From Variovorax sp. PCZ-1 (GTDB taxonomy: Bacteria > Pseudomonadota > Gammaproteobacteria > Burkholderiales > Burkholderiaceae_C), in assembly GCF_018413605.1 (NCBI RefSeq), contig NZ_JAHCDN010000001.1, forward strand, positions 310,001 to 374,000: a stretch of DNA of 64,000 nt, given 5' to 3'. How positions within the stretch are numbered: the stretch's first letter is position 1; each line of letters opens with the position of its first letter. The notes under the pieces are model-generated. The model searched no databases. It had not been told where the DNA came from and saw nothing but the letters and a program-made list of their open reading frames with translations. Of the stretch, positions 50,418 through 60,407 are shown one piece after another. The position numbers and the translations under genes were made by a program.

Positions 50418-51503
50418 ATGAACGACACACCCTCTCCGCAAGACAAATCAGCTGCGCCATCCGATATGGATGCTGCGCTTTACGAATCCCTGAAAAAACA
50501 TCAGCAAAATACGGATACCGCCGGCGTAGAATCTGCGCAAAGTGCTATCAAAAAAGGAGCGATGGACTCACTCGGCTGGGAGCGTGCCACGCTCGAAAAA
50601 CTTGCCTTCGCCGCCCTCAACGAGCAAAAAGCAGCGCGCCGCTGGAAAACTTTTGTGCGCCTAGCATGGCTCGCATTCTTCATCGTACTTTTTTGGTTCA
50701 TGTTCAGCGGCTCGCGTAGCGGCACCAGCAGCGCTGATGTGGGCTCGGCGCATACGGCCGTGATTGAGATTCGCGGCGAGATCATGTCGGGCAGCGATGC
50801 AAGTGCAGAGTTTGTGGTGGCCGCCTTGAAGAGTGCGTTTGAGGACAGCACCGCGCAAGGCATCGTGTTACTGATCAATTCACCCGGTGGTAGCCCCGTG
50901 CAAGCAGGCATGATCAATGATGAAATTCGCCGCTTGAAAGCGATCCATAAAAAGCCGGTGTATGCGGTGGTGGAAGAGACTTGCGCCAGTGCCGCCTACT
51001 ACATTGCTGTGGCTGCTGATGCGATCTATGTGGATAAAGCGAGCATCGTTGGCTCGATAGGTGTGCTGATGGACAGCTTCGGTTTCACTGGTCTGATGGA
51101 GAAGCTGGGTGTAGAGCGCCGTTTGATGACGGCGGGTGAAAATAAAGGCTTCCTCGATCCTTTCAGTCCGCAAACTGAGCCACAAAAGCAGCATGCACAA
51201 GCCATGCTCAATCAAATTCACAAGCAGTTCATTGATACGGTGAAAGAAGGTCGCGGTAAAAAACTCAAAGAAACACCAGACATGTTCAGCGGCCTTTTTT
51301 GGAGCGGCCAACAAGCCATCGAGATGGGCTTGGCTGATAGCTTGGGAACGCTGGATTCGGTGGCGCGCGATGTGATCAAGGCGGAAGAGCTGGTCGATTA
51401 CACCAAGCGAGACAACGTGGCTGAGCGCTTGGCAAAGCGCTTTGGTGCGGCAGTGGGCGAAGGCGCTTTCAAAGCGGCGCGCGCGTTACCCCAGCTTCGT
51501 TGA
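50418..51503 (+). CDS. Signal peptide peptidase SppA-type protease, with repeat insert
   Basis: A 361-residue S49 protease with a single membrane span at about residues 78-98 (WLAFFIVLFWFMFSGS) and a periplasmic catalytic domain: VLLINSPGGSPVQAGM, then the nucleophile in ASAAYYIAVAAD, then the lysine in IVGSIGVLMDSFGF. The cytoplasmic N-terminal tail contains TAGVESAQSAIKKG (about residues 35-48) from a forward copy of the dispersed repeat. It is the third gene of the HAD-Rieske-SppA run. Confidence 0.92.
   Translation: MNDTPSPQDKSAAPSDMDAALYESLKKHQQNTDTAGVESAQSAIKKGAMDSLGWERATLEKLAFAALNEQKAARRWKTFVRLAWLAFFIVLFWFMFSGSRSGTSSADVGSAHTAVIEIRGEIMSGSDASAEFVVAALKSAFEDSTAQGIVLLINSPGGSPVQAGMINDEIRRLKAIHKKPVYAVVEETCASAAYYIAVAADAIYVDKASIVGSIGVLMDSFGFTGLMEKLGVERRLMTAGENKGFLDPFSPQTEPQKQHAQAMLNQIHKQFIDTVKEGRGKKLKETPDMFSGLFWSGQQAIEMGLADSLGTLDSVARDVIKAEELVDYTKRDNVAERLAKRFGAAVGEGAFKAARALPQLR
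50492..50558 (+). repeat. Dispersed repeat, copy in sppA
   Basis: CGCCGGCGTAGAATCTGCGC, then AAAGTGCTATCAAAAAAGG. Here the gene reads the element in its forward orientation, giving AGVESAQSAIK. It extends the unstructured N-terminal tail before the membrane span. Confidence 0.85.
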
Positions 51504-51533
51504 CAACAGCTTCTATTGCTGATTCCATTCGCC

Positions 51534-51576
51534 CTGAGCTTGTCGAAGGGTGTTTTTGAGGCTTCGACAAGCTCAG
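51534..51576. repeat. CTGAGCTTGTCGAAG hairpin
   Basis: A perfect 15-bp stem, CTGAGCTTGTCGAAG (51534-51548) and its complement (51562-51576), with a 13-base T-rich loop, located between two convergent genes. Stems of this sequence occur in many bacterial genomes as repeated intergenic palindromes. Here it probably acts as a two-way terminator. Confidence 0.8.
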
Positions 51577-51614
51577 CCCGAACGGGATTGAAGCAAAACG
51601 AATAGTAAGAAGGC

Positions 51615-52169
51615 TTAACCCGCCATCAGCTTATGCACCAGATCTGCCGTGGTGTGAGATTTGTATTTGCGCATCAGACGAGCGCGGTAGATTTCTACGG
51701 TGCGGTGGCTGATCTTCAAGTTTTTCCCGGTTTGCTTGGCGGTGAGGCCTTCCAGTAAATAAGCGGCTACCTCTCGCTCGCGTGGCGTGAGCTCGGCTTT
51801 CACGGGGCGCATGGCGGATAAATCTTCAAAGCTCCAGATGCCAGATTCGTGCGGCTTTTTCGTGTTGAGCGCGCGGCCTGTGACGTGACACCAAAACAGC
51901 TCGCCGTTCATGCGCTTCATCAAGCGATCATCGGCATAGCGGCCTTTTTTGCCATCTTGTCCGATCAGAGGTGCGATGCGCTCGCCGGTGCGCTCGTATT
52001 CCTGCATGCTCGGGTAAAGCACAGCGAAGCTCTGGCCAATCAGCACATCGCGGCTTGTGCCAAACATTTCGCACAAGGCTTGATTGCAATCCACCATCAC
52101 GCGCTCGCGCGAGAGCGCCAAGCCAATCGGCGCGAGATCGAATGCTGTTTGATAGTCGATGACCGACAT
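51615..52169 (-). CDS. PAS-domain LuxR-type transcriptional regulator
   Basis: A 184-residue regulator: a PAS domain (about residues 5-115, with [21 protein letters not shown] and [11 protein letters not shown]), then a LuxR HTH ([20 protein letters not shown], then [18 protein letters not shown]). There is no receiver domain. It is divergent from the CoA-transferase pair, with about 100 bases between them, and so is the likely regulator of those genes. Confidence 0.9.
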   Translation of the reverse strand: MSVIDYQTAFDLAPIGLALSRERVMVDCNQALCEMFGTSRDVLIGQSFAVLYPSMQEYERTGERIAPLIGQDGKKGRYADDRLMKRMNGELFWCHVTGRALNTKKPHESGIWSFEDLSAMRPVKAELTPREREVAAYLLEGLTAKQTGKNLKISHRTVEIYRARLMRKYKSHTTADLVHKLMAG

Positions 52170-52274
52170 ATTCTTGTCTCCTACCGCTCTCGAGAAATAC
52201 CTTACGAAACACTACGTATCATTTTACGTAGTATCGTAGCGCATTCAGAGTATCCATATTCAGGAGACAAACCC

Positions 52275-52982
52275 GTGAACAAAATTTATCCAAGCGCAGC
52301 AGCGGCCTTAGATGGCGTGGTGCGCGATGGCCAGCTCATCGCCGTCGGCGGCTTCGGCCTCTGCGGCATTCCCGAAGCCCTGATCGACGCGCTGCGTGAC
52401 AGCGGCATGAAAAATCTCACCGCGATTTCCAACAACGCGGGCGTCGATGATTTCGGCCTCGGCAAACTCTTGCAAACCCGCCAGATCACCAAAATGATCT
52501 CGTCCTACGTGGGCGAAAACAAAGAATTCGAGCGCCAATACCTCGCAGGCGAGCTGGCGCTGGAATTCACGCCGCAAGGCACGCTGGCCGAGAAGCTGCG
52601 CGCAGGCGGCGCTGGCATTCCCGCTTTCTTCACCAAGACTGGCGTGGGCACGCTCGTGGCCGAAGGCAAAGAGCTGCGCGAGTTTGATGGCGAGACCTAT
52701 GTGATGGAGCGTGCGCTGCTGCCCGATGTGGCTTTGGTGAAAGCGGATGTGGCCGATAAGAGCGGCAATCTGCGCTTCAATCTCACAGCGCGCAACTTCA
52801 ATCCCGCTGCTGCCATGGCTGGTAAGGTCTGTATCGTTGAGGTAGAAAAAATCGTCGAAACCGGCCAACTCGCGCCAGACGATATTCACTTGCCCGGCAT
52901 TTACGTGCATCGCATCGTGCTCAATGCATCGCCAGAAAAGCGCATTGAAAAGCGCACCATCACCGAGACAAAAGGAGTTTGA
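52275..52982 (+). CDS. 3-oxoacid CoA-transferase subunit A
   Basis: A 235-residue alpha subunit of a class I CoA-transferase (succinyl-CoA:3-ketoacid or 3-oxoadipate type). The pattern [18 protein letters not shown] is the CoA-binding loop, followed by [14 protein letters not shown] and [19 protein letters not shown]. It starts at GTG 52275, with CAGGAGA eight bases upstream. It is coupled to subunit B two bases later. Confidence 0.92.
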   Translation: MNKIYPSAAAALDGVVRDGQLIAVGGFGLCGIPEALIDALRDSGMKNLTAISNNAGVDDFGLGKLLQTRQITKMISSYVGENKEFERQYLAGELALEFTPQGTLAEKLRAGGAGIPAFFTKTGVGTLVAEGKELREFDGETYVMERALLPDVALVKADVADKSGNLRFNLTARNFNPAAAMAGKVCIVEVEKIVETGQLAPDDIHLPGIYVHRIVLNASPEKRIEKRTITETKGV

Positions 52983-52984
52983 TC

Positions 52985-53623
52985 ATGCCTTGGACACAAG
53001 ACCAAATGGCTGCCCGCGCAGCTCGCGAACTCGAAGACGGTTTCTACGTCAACCTCGGCATCGGCATCCCCACCCTGGTGGCCAACCATGTGCCCTACGA
53101 CAAAGAAGTGTGGCTGCAATCTGAGAACGGCATGCTCGGCATCGGCCCGTTTCCCACAGAAGATGAAGTCGATCCCGACCTCATCAACGCCGGCAAACAA
53201 ACCGTCACCACCATCAAAGGCTCCAGCATCTTCGGCAGCCACGAGAGCTTCGCCATGATTCGCGGCGGTAAGATCAATCTCTCCATCCTCGGTGCGATGC
53301 AGGTGAGCGAAAAAGGCGATCTCGCCAACTGGATGATCCCCGGCAAAATGGTCAAAGGCATGGGCGGCGCCATGGATCTGGTCGCAGGCGTGAAGCGCGT
53401 CATCGTGCTGATGGAGCATGTCGCCAAAAAGAAAGACGGCACAGAAGACATGAAAATCTTGCCCTCCTGCACACTCCCGCTCACAGGCGTAGGCGTGGTC
53501 GATCGCATCATCACCGATTTGGGTGTGTTTGATGTCGTGCCCGAAGGCTTGAAGATTGTGGAGCTGGCAGATGGCGTGACGAAAGAGTTTGTGCAGAGTA
53601 AGACGGGTGTTAGCTTACATTGA
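52985..53623 (+). CDS. 3-oxoacid CoA-transferase subunit B
   Basis: A 212-residue beta subunit with the catalytic glutamate in [33 protein letters not shown] and [19 protein letters not shown] are typical. The ATG at 52985 has an AAAGGAG ribosome-binding site 7 bases upstream. Whether it acts on acetoacetate or 3-oxoadipate cannot be decided from the sequence. No pca or thiolase genes lie in the window. Confidence 0.92.
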   Translation: MPWTQDQMAARAARELEDGFYVNLGIGIPTLVANHVPYDKEVWLQSENGMLGIGPFPTEDEVDPDLINAGKQTVTTIKGSSIFGSHESFAMIRGGKINLSILGAMQVSEKGDLANWMIPGKMVKGMGGAMDLVAGVKRVIVLMEHVAKKKDGTEDMKILPSCTLPLTGVGVVDRIITDLGVFDVVPEGLKIVELADGVTKEFVQSKTGVSLH

Positions 53624-53652
53624 CTGAATAGATTCACTTTGAGGTACTTTAC

Positions 53653-53889
53653 ATGGCTAAAGTTAGCTTGCATCCGCAGCACATGTACTGTCGAGAACTC
53701 AAGTATGAGGACGACATAGGCAGTTTTTCAATGACGGTTGAAGACACTCCCTCGGGCGACGAACTGCTTGTTTGGGCACTCAATATCCCTGGAGACGAAG
53801 AGCGACGCAATCATGTGATCCAAGAATTGCGAGCTAGCCTACCTAAAATTACGCGGCATCGGATGGTGCTTATTGATGGAGCGAGCTGA
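53653..53889 (+). CDS. Small hypothetical protein
   Basis: A 78-residue soluble protein, rich in charged residues (MAKVSLHPQHMYCRELKYED at the start, then a helix NHVIQELRASLPKI). I do not recognise it. A GAGG lies 10 bases before the ATG. It follows the CoA-transferase operon by 29 bases and is convergent with glmM. Composition is slightly more AT-rich than the neighbours, which may mean a recent acquisition. Confidence 0.5.
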   Translation: MAKVSLHPQHMYCRELKYEDDIGSFSMTVEDTPSGDELLVWALNIPGDEERRNHVIQELRASLPKITRHRMVLIDGAS

Positions 53890-53937
53890 CTCCAAACCTG
53901 ATCAAGGATAGGTTGACCAGAGCATTCCTATGAATGC

Positions 53938-55272
53938 TTAACTTGCGCTGATCACATCCACTAAGCGTTGTGCGCAGCTTTTGGCGATAGTCGCATCCTG
54001 CGCCTCCACCATCACACGTACGACAGGCTCGGTGCCACTGGCTCGGATGAGGACGCGGCCTGTGTTGCCTAGTTGCTTCTCGATCTCGGCTTGCGTGGGC
54101 GCTAACTTGGGATTGGCTTTCCAATCTTGACCGGGCTTGAGGCGCACGTTGATGAGCTCTTGGGGGAAGAGTTTGACATCGCCTAGGAGATCAGCCAGCG
54201 ATTTGCCGCTGCGTTGCACGGCTTGCAGGACTTGCAGGGCGGAGATGATGCCGTCGCCTGTGGTGTGTTTGTCGAGCGCGAGCAAATGGCCTGAGCCTTC
54301 GCCGCCCAAGAGCCAGCCGTGTTTTTCGAGCTCTTCTAAAACGTATCTGTCGCCTACTTTTGCGCGAACGAATTGCACGCCTTTGGCTTTCAAAGCGACT
54401 TCAACGGCCATATTGGTCATCAGTGTGCCCACTGCTCCAGGAACAGCTTCACCGCGCTGCAAGCGCTCGTTGACCATGAGATAGAGGACTTCATCGCCAT
54501 TGAACAAGCGGCCATCAGCGGAGACGATTTGCAAGCGATCTGCATCGCCATCGAGGGCGATGCCGTAGTGCGCGTGATTGGCTTTGACGGCGCGGATCAG
54601 GGCTTCGGGATGCGTTGCACCCACGCCGTCGTTGATGTTGATGCCATCGGGTGCGCAGCCAATAGCGATGACTTCTGCGCCCAGCTCGTGGAAGACTTTG
54701 GGGGCGATTTGGTAGGCTGCGCCGTGTGCGGCGTCCACCACGATTTTTAGGCCTTTGAGGGTGAGGTCGTTCGCAAACGTGCTCTTGGCGAATTCGATGT
54801 AGCGGCCGGCGGCATCGTCCAAGCGGCGGGATTTACCTAAAGCTGCACTGCTTTCCCAAACTGGAGCTTCTTGCAAGGCGGCTTCGACAGCCAGCTCCCA
54901 AGTGTCTGGTAGCTTGGTGCCTTGCGCGCTGAAGAATTTGATACCGTTATCAGGGTAGGCGTTGTGGCTGGCGGAGATGACGACGCCCAGACTGGCTCTT
55001 AAAGCGCGCGTCAAATAGGCCACGCCAGGCGTGGGCAAAGGGCCGAGCAGCACGACATCTACACCAGCAGAATTGAAGCCCGATTCCAGCGCCGATTCGA
55101 GCATGTAGCCGGAGATGCGGGTGTCTTTGCCGATGAGCACGGTCGGACGGGATTCCGTTTTTCGCAGCACTTGACCGACAGCATGACCGAGGCGCAGCAT
55201 GAAATCAGGCGTGATGGGGGCTTGGCCGACTGTGCCGCGAATACCGTCTGTGCCGAAGTATTGTCTGCTCAT
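53938..55272 (-). CDS. glmM: Phosphoglucosamine mutase
   Basis: A 444-residue phosphohexomutase making glucosamine-1-phosphate for cell-wall synthesis. The active serine is in [17 protein letters not shown], metal ligands in [12 protein letters not shown], the sugar-binding loop in [12 protein letters not shown], and the phosphate-binding [15 protein letters not shown] is near the C terminus. It is last in the rlmE-ftsH-folP-glmM cluster, separated from folP by a repeat copy. Confidence 0.95.
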   Translation of the reverse strand: MSRQYFGTDGIRGTVGQAPITPDFMLRLGHAVGQVLRKTESRPTVLIGKDTRISGYMLESALESGFNSAGVDVVLLGPLPTPGVAYLTRALRASLGVVISASHNAYPDNGIKFFSAQGTKLPDTWELAVEAALQEAPVWESSAALGKSRRLDDAAGRYIEFAKSTFANDLTLKGLKIVVDAAHGAAYQIAPKVFHELGAEVIAIGCAPDGININDGVGATHPEALIRAVKANHAHYGIALDGDADRLQIVSADGRLFNGDEVLYLMVNERLQRGEAVPGAVGTLMTNMAVEVALKAKGVQFVRAKVGDRYVLEELEKHGWLLGGEGSGHLLALDKHTTGDGIISALQVLQAVQRSGKSLADLLGDVKLFPQELINVRLKPGQDWKANPKLAPTQAEIEKQLGNTGRVLIRASGTEPVVRVMVEAQDATIAKSCAQRLVDVISAS

Positions 55273-55306
55273 GATGCGATGCTTATAAAGCTGTTTTATG
55301 TATTAA

Positions 55307-55374
55307 TTTTAAGGCAAAAGTGGCATTTCGCCGGCTACGCACCTGCGCGAGATGCTATGAAATCAATAGTATGA
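55307..55374 (+). repeat. Dispersed repeat, copy between glmM and folP
   Basis: TCGCCGGCTACGCACCTGCG, then CGAGATGCTATGAAATCAATAG, occupying nearly all of the 108-base gap between the folP stop and the glmM start. Confidence 0.85.
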
Positions 55375-55380
55375 ATGATC

Positions 55381-56259
55381 TCAAAAAGCATCCTGCTTGC
55401 AAGTGGCTTGCCACACTGCAAGTGCTTGCGCCGTCTCTCGCACATCATGCACGCGCAGTACGCTCGCGCCGCGCTCGAGCGCAAGCAGCGCAGCGGCCAC
55501 GCTGGGAATCACACGATCCTTCGCATCTTGCAGACCCGTGACTGCACCGAGTGATGATTTGCGAGACCAGCCGGCGAGTAGTGGGAAGCCGAGTTCGAGC
55601 AATTCGCGTTGTCTTGCCAGCAGCGAAAAATTCTGGGCCACAGTTTTTCCGAAACCAATACCGGGATCAATCAGTAAGCGGGTTTTAAGATCAAAACTGG
55701 CCTTTTCCCCATATGGAATCTGCGCGAGATGCTCATAAAAAGATAGCAAATCGTTCCTCACTCGCGCTACCACATCTTCGCTCTCTGGTAGCGGATCCAG
55801 TTGCATGGTTTGCGGATCGCGGTGCATGTGCATCATGACGAGGCCACAGCGGCCATGATCCATCACCACTTGCGCTGCCTTCACGCCTGCATCCGCGCGG
55901 CGAAAGCCCCAAATGTCGTTGATGATGTCTGCGCCTTCATCCAGCGCGGCTTGCATGACTTGCGGCTTGTAGGTGTCCACACTGATCGGCACGCCGAGTT
56001 TCAATGCTTCTTTTAAAACTGGTATCAAACGAGCGAGCTCATCTTCTAGTGACACAGGCGGCGCGCCGGGGCGGGAGGATTCAGCGCCGAGATCAAGAAT
56101 ATCCGCGCCATCTTTGATCAGTTGCTCTACATGCTTGAGTGCGCTAAAGGTCGAATCAAACTGTCCACCGTCCGAGAATGAATCCGGTGTGAGATTCACA
56201 ATGCCCATCAATTTGGGCTGCGTGAGATCAATTTTGAAGCGTGTGGTCTGCCAAATCAT
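55381..56259 (-). CDS. folP: Dihydropteroate synthase, with repeat insert
   Basis: About 292 residues, longer than the usual 270-280. DHPS joins the pterin pyrophosphate to p-aminobenzoate. Motifs are GIVNLTPDSFSDGG, DLGAESSRPGAPPVS, IDPGIGFGKT and LAGWSRKSSLG. Between ARVRNDL and DLKTRLLIDPG lies LSFYEHLAQIPYGEKA, encoded by a dispersed-repeat copy, in a surface loop before the IDPGIGFGKT strand. The start at ATG 56259 (MIWQTTRFKI) is preferred. Confidence 0.93.
   Translation of the reverse strand: MIWQTTRFKIDLTQPKLMGIVNLTPDSFSDGGQFDSTFSALKHVEQLIKDGADILDLGAESSRPGAPPVSLEDELARLIPVLKEALKLGVPISVDTYKPQVMQAALDEGADIINDIWGFRRADAGVKAAQVVMDHGRCGLVMMHMHRDPQTMQLDPLPESEDVVARVRNDLLSFYEHLAQIPYGEKASFDLKTRLLIDPGIGFGKTVAQNFSLLARQRELLELGFPLLAGWSRKSSLGAVTGLQDAKDRVIPSVAAALLALERGASVLRVHDVRETAQALAVWQATCKQDAF
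55682..55750 (+). repeat. Dispersed repeat, copy in folP
   Basis: CCCATATGGAATCTGCGCGA, then GATGCTCATAAAAAGATAGC, preceded by AAAACTGGCCTTTT. In frame on the minus strand it gives YEHLAQIPYGEKASF. The GCCGGC end is eroded to CCATAT. Confidence 0.78.
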
Positions 56260-56293
56260 CTTTGCATTGTGCCGAAAATTGCTGCGCAAAAAA

Positions 56294-56314
56294 AACGGGG
56301 CATGAAGCCCCGTT
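56294..56314 (-). terminator. Rho-independent terminator of ftsH
   Basis: The stem AACGGGGC/GCCCCGTT with loop ATGAA is followed on the minus strand by eight T residues, about 25 bases past the ftsH stop. It separates ftsH from folP; readthrough or a folP promoter downstream is needed. Confidence 0.88.
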
Positions 56315-56338
56315 CGTTTTCGTATGACAACTGCAAGC

Positions 56339-58264
56339 TTAAGCAGCAGTCGGCGCAGGCTGAGTCGCCACCGGCGCATTGCCCGAGCCGCCATCACCAC
56401 CACCTTGCGATGGATTGCGGGGCACCCAGTCTTTGGGTGCTGTGGGCGCTTTGCCAGCCATGATGTCATCGAGCTGGCTCATATCGATGGTTTCCCATTC
56501 GAGCAAGGCTTTGGCCATGGCGTGCATTTTGTCGCTATGCTCTTCGATGAGCTTGCGAGCCAAGCTGTATTGCGTGTCGATGATTTTGCGCACTTCGCCA
56601 TCCACCTTTTGCATGGTGACTTCGCTCATGTTCGTCGTTTTCGTCACGCTGCGGCCAAGGAACACTTCGCCCTCGTTTTCCGCATAGACCATCGGGCCGA
56701 GGGCTTCGGTCATGCCGTAGCGGGTGACCATATCGCGAGCAATCGAGGTGGCGCGCTCAAAGTCATTCGAAGCGCCAGTGGTCATTTGGTTCATGAACAC
56801 TTCTTCTGCGATGCGGCCGCCAAAGAGCATGGCGATTTGATTCAGCATGAATTCTTTGTCGTAGCTGTAGCGGTCTTTCTCGGGCAGGCTCATCGTCACG
56901 CCGAGGGCACGGCCACGCGGGATGATGGTGACTTTATGCACCGGATCGCATTTGGGCAGCAAGCGGCCAATGAGCGCATGGCCGGCTTCGTGATACGCCG
57001 TGTTGCGGCGCTCTTCCTCGGGCATGATCATGCTCTTGCGCTCGGGGCCCATGAGGATTTTGTCTTTGGCTTTTTCAAAGTCCGTCATCTCCACCACACG
57101 GGCATTGCGGCGCGCAGCCATGAGAGCGGCTTCATTGCAGAGGTTGGCCAAATCAGCGCCACTCATACCGGGCGTGCCGCGAGCGATCACGCTGGCGTTC
57201 ACATCTTGACCCATGGGGATCTTGCGCATGTGCACATTGAGAATCTGCTCACGGCCACGAATATCGGGCAAGGTCACATAGACCTGACGGTCAAAACGGC
57301 CCGGGCGCAGCAAGGCGGCATCCAAAATGTCTGGCCGGTTCGTTGCAGCCACCACGATCACGCCAAGATTGGTTTCAAAGCCATCCATCTCCACGAGCAT
57401 TTGGTTCAGCGTCTGCTCGCGTTCGTCGTTACCACCGCCGAGGCCTGCGCCACGCTGGCGGCCTACCGCGTCAATCTCGTCGATGAAGATGATGCAAGGT
57501 GCATTCTTCTTCGCGTTTTCAAACATATCACGCACACGCGATGCGCCCACGCCGACGAACATTTCAACGAAGTCTGAGCCGGAGATGGAGAAGAAAGGTA
57601 CTTTCGCCTCGCCAGCGATCGATTTTGCCAGCAGTGTCTTACCAGTGCCGGGAGGGCCAACGAGCAAGAGGCCGCGCGGAATGCGCCCGCCGAGTTTCTG
57701 GAATTTGGAAGGGTCTTTGAGGAAGTCAACAACCTCTTTCACTTCTTCCTTCGCCTCATCACAGCCTGCTACATCAGCAAACGTGACAGTGTTGTTGTTC
57801 TCATCGAGCATGCGCGCTTTGGATTTGCCAAAGCTGAACGCGCCGCCTTTGCCGCCGCCTTGCATCTGGCGCATGAAATAGATCCACACGCCGATGAAGA
57901 GCAGCATCGGTGCCCAGTTGATCAAGATGGAAAGCAGGAAAGAGCCTTCTTCTGGCTGTGCAGCGTTGAATTCCACGCCATTCTTTACAAGGTCGTTCAC
58001 CAACTGGTAATCACCGGGGTCAACCAGCGAATAGCGTGCGCCATCTTTCGGGATCACATTGATGACCGAAGGCTTGCCGGGGCTGCGCTGAATCTCGACC
58101 TTTTTGATCTTGCCGCGCTGCACGTCATCGATGAACTGCGAATACAGCACCTGCTGGCCGGGCGGGCTCACGCGGTTTTCAAACTGCTTGAAAACTGTGA
58201 ACAAAATCAGCGCGATAACGAGCCAGACCGCGACTTTAGAAAACCATTGGTTGTTGTTGTTCAA
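56339..58264 (-). CDS. ftsH: ATP-dependent zinc metalloprotease FtsH
   Basis: A 641-residue membrane AAA+ protease. Two transmembrane segments (about 7-25 and 100-120) flank the periplasmic domain. The AAA domain has Walker [13 protein letters not shown] and [13 protein letters not shown], and the zinc site is [11 protein letters not shown]. The best start is TTG 58264 ([15 protein letters not shown]): the family begins there, and a TGGAG ribosome-binding site sits seven bases before it. The C-terminal tail is glycine- and alanine-rich. It follows rlmE by about 170 bases. Confidence 0.94.
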   Translation of the reverse strand: MNNNNQWFSKVAVWLVIALILFTVFKQFENRVSPPGQQVLYSQFIDDVQRGKIKKVEIQRSPGKPSVINVIPKDGARYSLVDPGDYQLVNDLVKNGVEFNAAQPEEGSFLLSILINWAPMLLFIGVWIYFMRQMQGGGKGGAFSFGKSKARMLDENNNTVTFADVAGCDEAKEEVKEVVDFLKDPSKFQKLGGRIPRGLLLVGPPGTGKTLLAKSIAGEAKVPFFSISGSDFVEMFVGVGASRVRDMFENAKKNAPCIIFIDEIDAVGRQRGAGLGGGNDEREQTLNQMLVEMDGFETNLGVIVVAATNRPDILDAALLRPGRFDRQVYVTLPDIRGREQILNVHMRKIPMGQDVNASVIARGTPGMSGADLANLCNEAALMAARRNARVVEMTDFEKAKDKILMGPERKSMIMPEEERRNTAYHEAGHALIGRLLPKCDPVHKVTIIPRGRALGVTMSLPEKDRYSYDKEFMLNQIAMLFGGRIAEEVFMNQMTTGASNDFERATSIARDMVTRYGMTEALGPMVYAENEGEVFLGRSVTKTTNMSEVTMQKVDGEVRKIIDTQYSLARKLIEEHSDKMHAMAKALLEWETIDMSQLDDIMAGKAPTAPKDWVPRNPSQGGGDGGSGNAPVATQPAPTAA

Positions 58265-58434
58265 GAGAACACTCCATGCGAAAAGCCATCTTTCCGCTTC
58301 ATTGATCAAAGATAAGCTTCATTTTAGGCTTTTCAAGCACTGCCCCTTCGCCAAGCGCCTATATCACCTTAGGGATTTCGTGCTTTATGTGGCAGTTTTG
58401 AAGCTGTTGTCGGTAGAGAGGGCTTGGGCTGGCT

Positions 58435-59199
58435 TTAGTTCGCCGCGTCGTCTGGTGATTTCAACGAAGCGGGTTTGAGCCCCATGCCCACCAAAAACGT
58501 CTCCGCCGACTTATCCCGGCTCGCTTTCGGCTTGATCGGCTTGACGACTTTGAATGTCTTTTTAAACAGTTCTACGAGCTGACTGTAGCCGCTGCCGTGG
58601 AAGAGCTTCACCACCAAAGCGCCCTCTGGTTTCAAAGTGAGCTGGGCGAAATTCACCGCCAGCTCGACCAATTCGGCTACGCGCGCAGAGTCAGATGAGG
58701 CCACGCCAGAGAGATTGGGCGCCATATCGCTGATTACAGTGTCTACAACGCGGATATCGCGGGTTTTTGAAGCATTTTCGGCATTTTCCCGGCTAGGAAT
58801 CTGCGCAGAGTGCTCTACTTTTGATAGTAATTGCTCCAGCACTTCATCGGTTGTGAAATCCCCTTGGATGAACTGCACACCCTCAATCGGCTCCATTGGC
58901 AAGATATCCAAAGCAATGATCACGCCATTCAATTCGCCCACGGCAGCACCGCCGCCCGTACCCGTCACCGTGTCTTTCGGTGCCATCTTGCGCCGCGCAT
59001 ACTGGCTCCAAGCGCCCGGTGTGGAGCCCAAATCCACGATCACTTGGCCGGGCTTCAAAAGCTTGAGCGTTTCGTCAATTTCCTTGAGCTTGTATGCCGC
59101 GCGCGCGCGGTAGCCATCCTTTTGCGCCATCTTGACGTAAGGATCGTTCATATGGTCGTTCAACCACGCTTTATTGACTTTTTTAGATCTGATTTTCAT
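58435..59199 (-). CDS. rlmE: 23S rRNA 2'-O-ribose U2552 methyltransferase, with repeat insert
   Basis: An RrmJ/FtsJ-type methyltransferase of 254 residues, longer than the usual 205-220. The AdoMet site is [16 protein letters not shown]; the catalytic K-D-K-E set falls in [22 protein letters not shown] and ETFLVG. The extra length comes from [14 protein letters not shown], then [12 protein letters not shown], between the beta strand with [13 protein letters not shown] and [12 protein letters not shown]. It is a dispersed-repeat insert just before a catalytic strand. It is divergent from the YhbY gene. Confidence 0.93.
   Translation of the reverse strand: MKIRSKKVNKAWLNDHMNDPYVKMAQKDGYRARAAYKLKEIDETLKLLKPGQVIVDLGSTPGAWSQYARRKMAPKDTVTGTGGGAAVGELNGVIIALDILPMEPIEGVQFIQGDFTTDEVLEQLLSKVEHSAQIPSRENAENASKTRDIRVVDTVISDMAPNLSGVASSDSARVAELVELAVNFAQLTLKPEGALVVKLFHGSGYSQLVELFKKTFKVVKPIKPKASRDKSAETFLVGMGLKPASLKSPDDAAN
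58765..58836 (+). repeat. Dispersed repeat, copy in rlmE
   Basis: CCGGCTAGGAATCTGCGCAG, then AGTGCTCTACTTTTGATAG, with the flank TTTTTGAAGCATTTTCGG. In frame on the minus strand it gives [16 protein letters not shown]. Confidence 0.87.
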
Positions 59200-59267
59200 G
59201 AGGGGAATGCGTTGCGCAGGGGATAATTGTCCCACGAGAGGCCACTTTGCCTCAGAATCAGCCCATC

Positions 59268-59744
59268 ATGTCCAAAATAGAACTCACCATCCAAGAGCGA
59301 AAAGCGCACCGCGCCGACGCACATCACCTCGACCCCGTCGTCATCATCGGCAACGATGGGCTCACCCCCGGCGTGCAAAAAGAAATTGACTTAGCGCTTA
59401 ACTCGCATGGCTTGATCAAAGTACGCGTCACAGGCGACGACCGTACCGCACGCGAAGCGCTTTACATTAAGCTCTGCGATGACCTCTCCTGCGCCCCCAT
59501 CCAGCACATCGGCAAACTCCTCGTGCTCTGGCGTCCGATCCCAGAGAAAGAACGCAAATACGGCGAAGACGATGGCCGCAAAGCTGGGCCAAAGGAAGTC
59601 AAATTCGCCAAAACCAGCCGTTCCACGGGTCGTCGCGAAGTTAAGACGTTGCGCGTCTTAGGCAATGAGCGCGTCACGCGCGGCGGTACGGTCAAGCGCG
59701 CGAAGCCGAAGATGAAATCTGTGAAGAAGATGGGGCGAGATTGA
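59268..59744 (+). CDS. yhbY: YhbY/CRS1-type RNA-binding protein
   Basis: About 158 residues. The first 95 form the CRM/YhbY domain (IELTIQERKAHRADAHHLDP, then VVIIGNDGLTPGVQKEIDLA) that binds pre-50S ribosomal particles. The remaining 60 residues are a very basic tail (VTRGGTVKRAKPKMKSVKKM) seen in Burkholderiales. It is divergent from rlmE, the conserved arrangement for these two ribosome-assembly genes. The ATG at 59268 (MSKIELTIQE) is chosen. Confidence 0.92.
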   Translation: MSKIELTIQERKAHRADAHHLDPVVIIGNDGLTPGVQKEIDLALNSHGLIKVRVTGDDRTAREALYIKLCDDLSCAPIQHIGKLLVLWRPIPEKERKYGEDDGRKAGPKEVKFAKTSRSTGRREVKTLRVLGNERVTRGGTVKRAKPKMKSVKKMGRD

Positions 59745-59787
59745 GTTCGTTTTCGTTTAATCGATGCTCTTTTCAGTTTTTTGAATC

Positions 59788-60039
59788 ATGACCAATTGGT
59801 ACAGATTCTGTGTTCTCGTCCTGATTTCGCCAGGGATCTTGTATGGACTTTACGGTTTGTTCAGATTAGTTGGTCTATGCGAAGGTAATCCCTATGTAGA
59901 CGGTCAATGCGCCTTATTTGGTTTTGCATTTCCCTGGGGATTTCTCATCTCGATTCCTAGTTCAATCATTTTGGTGATCCTAGGATGGTTGTATAAATGG
60001 GTAAATACAATTTATGCAAAAAATGCAGAGTCTGAGTAA
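59788..60039 (+). CDS. Small membrane protein, unknown
   Basis: An 83-residue protein with two hydrophobic segments (about 5-28 and 45-70) separated by a loop with two cysteines (VGLCEGNPYVDGQCALFG). I do not recognise it. It is lower in G+C than yhbY upstream and lies next to a toxin-antitoxin pair, so it may be recently acquired. Confidence 0.5.
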   Translation: MTNWYRFCVLVLISPGILYGLYGLFRLVGLCEGNPYVDGQCALFGFAFPWGFLISIPSSIILVILGWLYKWVNTIYAKNAESE

Positions 60040-60089
60040 TTTGAGCGACTGTCAACTGGCTCCTTACGCACACCGCACAATGGTGTTTA

Positions 60090-60407
60090 TCAATACACCG
60101 CATCATGATCGCCCACGTTGATCGGAATGATGGTTTTTCCTTCGATCAACAATTCTAGGGTGATTCGATAGGACAGGTTGATCGATACCGAATGCAAGCC
60201 AAGCAAATGTCCTTTGAGTGGATGTAGGCGTAGCGATGGATGAAACGGGTTGATCTCTAAGAACATCAGCGTTTTCAGATAAGCAGAGCCCAAGTCAGGA
60301 TGCTTTTTGAGAAAACGCTTGGCACGCTTTTTATAGTCTTCCGTAAAGTGGATTTGGTAAGCCGTTAGTGTCTGAGCGGCGGCGCGAGTCTCACTGCCTT
60401 TTTTCAT
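60090..60407 (-). CDS. RelE/ParE-family toxin
   Basis: A 105-residue RelE/ParE-fold toxin. IHFTEDYKKRAKRFLKKHPD is the N-terminal helical hairpin. HPLKGHLLGLHSVSINLSYR is the central strand region with basic residues of an mRNA interferase, and it ends in VGDHDAVY as in RelE/StbE-type proteins. It overlaps the antitoxin gene by 17 bases, antitoxin first, as usual. Confidence 0.83.
   Translation of the reverse strand: MKKGSETRAAAQTLTAYQIHFTEDYKKRAKRFLKKHPDLGSAYLKTLMFLEINPFHPSLRLHPLKGHLLGLHSVSINLSYRITLELLIEGKTIIPINVGDHDAVY

Noticed and set aside
51534-51576. CTGAGCTTGTCGAAG palindrome as a novel element
   Set aside because: This palindrome is widespread in bacterial genomes. Here it sits between convergent genes and is best read as a two-way terminator.
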